This document shows, piece by piece, positions 61,501 through 64,000 of a DNA stretch of 64,000 nt; positions within the stretch are counted from its first letter, which is position 1; each line of letters starts with the position of its first letter. Both the position numbers and the translations under genes were made by a program. The notes below the pieces were generated by a model, which had not been told where the DNA came from, made no database searches, and was given only the letters and a program-made list of their open reading frames with translations. The stretch is from Polytrichum commune (lineage: Eukaryota; Streptophyta; Polytrichopsida; Polytrichales; Polytrichaceae), in assembly GCA_950295325.1 (NCBI GenBank), contig OX485807.1:64501-128500 (forward strand). Reading direction: 5' to 3'.

Positions 61501-64000
61501 TGGCAATGTGCGAACATTGTGTCACCATCGTCTCAAACTTTTAGAGCAGGTTTGTGACTTTGTGCTGCATGCAGTATGCAGATCCATGTTGTTGAGCACA
61601 ATGTTTGTATATAATGGATTCAAGCCTTGAGGACATAAGCAGTTGTGAAGGAGCACATAAGCAGTTCTACTTTATTCCATCAGGAGTTGCATGATTTTTG
61701 CTGACCTGGTATGTTTCAAAGTCTAAGAGCATCAGTTATAGTTTTTCTCTTCAGATTTTCCTTAGCTCCTTATGTTTTCTTCAATCTAATCTGAAATGTT
61801 AGTCAAAAATAACTTTGTTAAATTTGCCAGAAAATGATAATTTGTGTCTTTGAGTTGTTGCAGAAATTTAGCCTTCACCTCATGCTAAATGCAGACCGTG
61901 AGTTTCTGGCGCAAAAGAGTGCTCCTCATCGAGATTTTTACAATGTGCGGAAGGTTGACACACATGTGCATCATTCGTCATGCATGAACCAAAAGCATCT
62001 CTTGCGTTTCATCAAATCAAAACTTCGCAAGGAATCAGCTGAGGTATGAGACTAACGTGTTTGGACACTTTGCAGGGGGCACTGTACGTTTATGTTATTG
62101 AGGCATGAATGCATGTATTGAACATCATACATGTTTGTAAAAATCAACATTGTATGAACTTAATCAGGAACCATGAGTACGCAACTTATCTTCACATACT
62201 TATACCACAAGAAGTCAGTTTTCAAAGTGGACTGATTTGCAGAGTATATGTCAGCAAAATTGTTCATGAAGTCCTCTTTGACTAATTTAAGGGATACTTG
62301 TGCAAGCAGGTTGTCATCTTTCGTGATGGTAAATACCTTACTTTAAAGGAGGTTTTTGAGAGTCTCGATCTTACTGGGTAAGCAAATAAATGACTGTTCT
62401 GAAATTTTGATGACTTTTCTTTGGGACTTATGGCTTTCTTTATCAGTGATCCTTTATCAGTCATATTCATGGTTCTGACACCCTTCTGTTGTGTTCCTCA
62501 TATTCTGGCCCTGTTAAGCTAGTGTATTGTGCTCCACATCTATGACCACGAGTCAAATTACAAGAACCATGTGTAGATCAGATTCATTTATCACTGGTTA
62601 GTTCCTCGTTGTTGATCGTTGTGTGCAAGTCTGAAGCTGTGTAAAATTTACGACATCTTCAAATTCCTGTCTTCTTAATGTGATAAAAACTGGGATTGGG
62701 GTGTGTCTACCCAGTTACGATCTCAATGTGGATTTGCTGGATGTACATGCTGATAAGAACACTTTCCACCGGTTTGACAAGTTCAATTTGAAGTACAATC
62801 CTTGTGGCCAAAGTAGGCTGAGGGAGGTTTTTTTGAAGCAGGACAATCTTATCCAAGGTAGTGCTCAAGCATTTTGTGGATGCTCCCTAATGATGAAGAT
62901 TAGAGAAGTTGATTTGTCAGTTATCTTACTGTTGAGACAAGTTTGACGTTTTTGTATGTAGTCAAATAGTCTTTCCTGCTCTTGACATGGCATATATAGT
63001 AATGTTTTGGTGGGAGGCAGCTATATCCTAGTGCCATGCCTCTTGATACGCCTTGCAACCTTTACTGCAGATTATCAAAGATTATGTACATGGGTGGGTG
63101 ATCTTGAGGCTGAAATTATTTGGCAGGGTTTTGCTTCAGCATCAGCCATCTAACACACTTTATGTTACATCCTGTTTGAGATTACAGGTCGGTATTTGGC
63201 TGAGTTGACCAAGCAAGTTTTTTCAGATCTTGCTGCAAGTAAATATCAGGTATGTGATGTTGTATATATTGAATGTATGTGTAAGATTGCAGTCATATAC
63301 TATGCTTAGAGAAACTTTATCATATTATCACACTATATTGAATGGCCATGTCAGCAGTGAATTCTTAATGATCATGGTTTCTGAGACTTTTGCACATGTG
63401 TGAAGACGTGACTGCATTTTATGACCTCTTTTAGCTTACATGCATATTGCAACTGATGGTGTGCTCATAATCCAGATGGCAGAGTACAGGATCTCAATCT
63501 ATGGAAGAAAGCAAAGCGAGTGGGATCAGTTGGCAAGTTGGATCGTAAACAATGAGTTGTATAGTGAGAATGTCACCTGGCTTATACAGGTAAGTGTCAA
63601 GCTTGGGTGGTATTTGTGGAAAGATCTGGCTGCAAAAGGTAACACACAAGTCCAGAGTATCACTTCACTCCATGTTTTGGAATTATTCAGGTGATAGTGT
63701 CATCCTACTTGCAGCTGACTAATCTGATTCCCTTTTTATCACGAATCAATCAAATTAAGTCTTGTTCTCTACCCACGTAGTTGCACAAGTCTACTTGCAG
63801 TGTTTTAAGGTTGTACTCTGTGTACAAGGATGTGCAAAAGTCTCACAAACTGTAAACAATGCAACAATTACCTTTCTGTTGAGACTTTCTGTATTACTGC
63901 AGTTACCAAGGTTGTACAATGTGTACAAGGAGATGGGTATTGTGCAATCCTTTGAGACGATCTTGGAAAATGTGTTCACCCCTCTCTTCGAAGTCACTGT
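58044..64000 (+). CDS. AMPD: AMP deaminase with an N-terminal HVA22 (TB2/DP1) domain; runs off the right edge
   Basis: AMP deaminase converts AMP to IMP; Arabidopsis FAC1/AMPD is membrane-anchored and essential in embryos. Exons: 58044-58557, 59562-59836, 60107-60287, 60797-60975, 61127-61211, 61422-61549, 61864-62043, 62310-62377, 62715-62857, 63188-63249, 63476-63589 and 63903 onward; all phases agree, giving 675 residues so far. Exons 2-12 match FAC1 closely: [39 protein letters not shown] with zinc-ligand HxH at residues 488 and 490, [20 protein letters not shown] and [12 protein letters not shown]. The rest of the catalytic barrel lies beyond the window. FAC1 begins with a single membrane helix and a basic linker. 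Here exon 1 instead gives a TB2/DP1/HVA22 domain (residues about 18-100) and a Lys/Glu-rich linker (112-137). The AMP deaminase call is firm; the fusion is inferred from splice phase and the lack of another start. Confidence 0.85.
63790..63840 (+). pseudogene. Decayed partial copy of the start of AMP deaminase exon 12, in intron 11
   Basis: CTTGCAG then AAGGTTGTACTCTGTGTAC at 63807 resembles CTGCAG then AAGGTTGTACAATGTGTAC at the true exon start (63908). The best part matches at 22 of 24 positions. One extra base between the AG and the match would put it out of frame. It looks like a short tandem duplication, 101 bases apart. Confidence 0.55.

Noticed and set aside
1-64000. CRISPR arrays, rRNA or functional tRNA genes
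   Set aside because: No regularly spaced repeats, rRNA sequence or complete tRNA fold were seen; the only tRNA-like sequence is the SINE head.

Overview
This is nuclear DNA of a land plant that makes swimming sperm. Three intron-containing protein-coding loci are recognisable, and no organelle, bacterial or viral genes are seen. On the minus strand, running off the left edge, is a 15-exon homologue of the ciliary protein DLEC1 (CFAP81/FAP81), a component of the flagellar central apparatus that flowering plants lack. On the plus strand are a complete 20S proteasome beta-5 gene and, running off the right edge, an AMP deaminase gene, both of plant type. TTTAGGG-type telomere-like tracts also fit a plant. 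Together this suggests a bryophyte, lycophyte, fern, cycad or Ginkgo relative; the sequence does not let me choose among them.

Layout. 1-15115 (-): DLEC1/CFAP81, with a tRNA-derived SINE (550-912) in one intron. 15116-20735: intergenic, with a decayed non-LTR retrotransposon tail (about 16.27-16.63 kb) and a diverged tandem duplication. 20736-23657 (+): proteasome beta-5 (PBE), seven exons, all joins in phase. 23658-26840: intergenic, with a nearly perfect 161-bp direct repeat. 26.85-51.1 kb: a block of broken LINE copies of one family (copy A plus, copy B minus, copy C/D plus). Copy A is split by a 1,995-bp insertion flanked by CTTTA, and copy C/D by a 7,931-bp insertion flanked by an 8-bp duplication, CACGTTAT. 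Copy B contains a GGGCATGGGT minisatellite. 51.1-57.7 kb: AT-rich DNA with no recognisable gene. 57.8-64.0 kb (+): the AMP deaminase locus.

The most unusual result is at the right end. The first coding exon found for AMP deaminase (58044-58557) encodes a complete TB2/DP1/HVA22 membrane domain in place of the usual single N-terminal membrane anchor. It ends at a strong splice donor (CAG|GTAGGT) whose phase matches the first AMP deaminase exon at 59562, and that exon has no in-frame ATG of its own before the conserved region. The locus therefore reads as an HVA22-AMP deaminase fusion, with a possible short HVA22-only product if intron 1 is retained.

The LINE family is the second point of interest. 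Its copies together show an APE-type endonuclease, reverse transcriptase, RNase H, and a C-terminal CxC plus RPD...E region that could be a second, restriction-like endonuclease, as in the dual-endonuclease Dualen/RandI elements known from Chlamydomonas. All copies are broken.
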